NCBI GenBank assembly: GCA_014762645.1
Contig: JABURP010000120.1
Span: 1-53,351, forward strand
Direction: 5' to 3'
Length of the DNA: 53,351 bases
From: Crocinitomicaceae bacterium
GTDB lineage: Bacteria; Bacteroidota; Bacteroidia; Flavobacteriales_D; Crocinitomicaceae
Of the stretch, positions 53,315 through 53,351 are shown piece after piece (position 1 is the first letter of the stretch; every line of letters starts with the position of its first letter). The notes beneath the pieces were generated by a model that had not been told where the DNA came from, ran no database searches, and was given only the letters and a program-made list of their open reading frames with translations. The position numbers were made by a program, and so were the translations under genes.

Positions 53315-53351
53315 CTGTATCTTATACAAATCTCCTATCCCACGAGACGTA
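53315..53351. other. likely untrimmed Nextera adapter at the contig end
   Basis: Positions 53315-53348 match the 34-base Nextera read-2 transposase adapter (starts CTGTCTCTTATACAC, ends CCCACGAGAC) at 30 of 34 bases by eye, and all four mismatches are C-to-A or G-to-T. The remaining three bases could be the start of an index. Artefact, not chromosome. Confidence 0.85.

Noticed and set aside
1-53351. CRISPR array, prophage, insertion sequence, rRNA or tRNA
   Set aside because: No regularly spaced repeats, transposase or phage genes, or RNA gene structures were seen in any gap or frame.

Overview
The window is a single gene-dense stretch of a Bacteroidota chromosome, most likely a Flavobacteriales-type organism. 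Supporting marks are: two proteins with type IX secretion (T9SS) sorting tails, a SprB-type repeat protein, DUF4270, DUF2911, DUF349 and DUF3108 proteins, the purH-mreB-mreC-mreD-mrdA-rodA order, and repeated TAnnTTTG promoter boxes (several with a TTG/TTTG element 16-22 bases upstream). I see no rRNA, tRNA, CRISPR array, insertion sequence or prophage. The content is mostly core and envelope genes; I did not find a convincing defence or mobile system.

Layout. 1-735: 5' part of a sodium/solute symporter, cut by the window edge. 893-6515: uridine kinase, a very large NtrY-like sensor kinase and a cation/proton antiporter, packed as an operon, converging on a rhomboid protease. 7414-11458 (minus): truncated GT5 'glycogen synthase' relative, DUF4270 lipoprotein and glmS; panC is divergent. 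12431-17362: TPR sensor kinase, a T9SS-sorted secreted protein, a LuxR-type response regulator, then metK. 17434-18761: ankyrin-like protein, a 302-base gap with a strong RNA hairpin, and a SprB-repeat protein. 18774-21776 (minus): acpP-fabF-rnc, with an iodotyrosine-deiodinase-like flavoprotein upstream. 21876-24814: purN, marC, a secreted unknown and a SUMF1-fold protein. 24816-30097: SulP transporter, YgiQ radical SAM protein, a lipoprotein, S4 and MmcQ/YjbR proteins. 30252-38343: PfkB kinase, a five-repeat DUF349 protein, membrane proteins and an envelope-sugar cluster (GT-C-like, GT2, GT9), then DUF3108. 38467-45025: a winged-helix regulator/membrane protein pair, tryptophan 2,3-dioxygenase, a T9SS protein, an M23 peptidase, DUF2911 and an ECF sigma operon. 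45308-53314: purH followed by the rod-shape operon and a truncated CPBP protease.

Functional themes are envelope construction (mre/rod genes, M23, glmS, glycosyltransferases, T9SS cargo), signal transduction (two large hybrid-architecture sensor kinases, one ECF sigma factor, one winged-helix regulator) and housekeeping metabolism (purines, fatty acids, SAM, pantothenate).

Important data-quality point: the last ~37 bases (53315-53351) closely match an Illumina Nextera transposase adapter (30 of 34 positions by eye). The window end is therefore probably a contig end carrying untrimmed adapter, and the last codons of the final gene are artefactual. The best biological leads are the self-overlapping palindrome in the winged-helix operon promoter, the structured RNA at 17850-17896, the IYD-like enzyme with its full E/Y/K lid triad, and the conserved but apparently non-catalytic GT5 protein coupled to DUF4270 and glmS.
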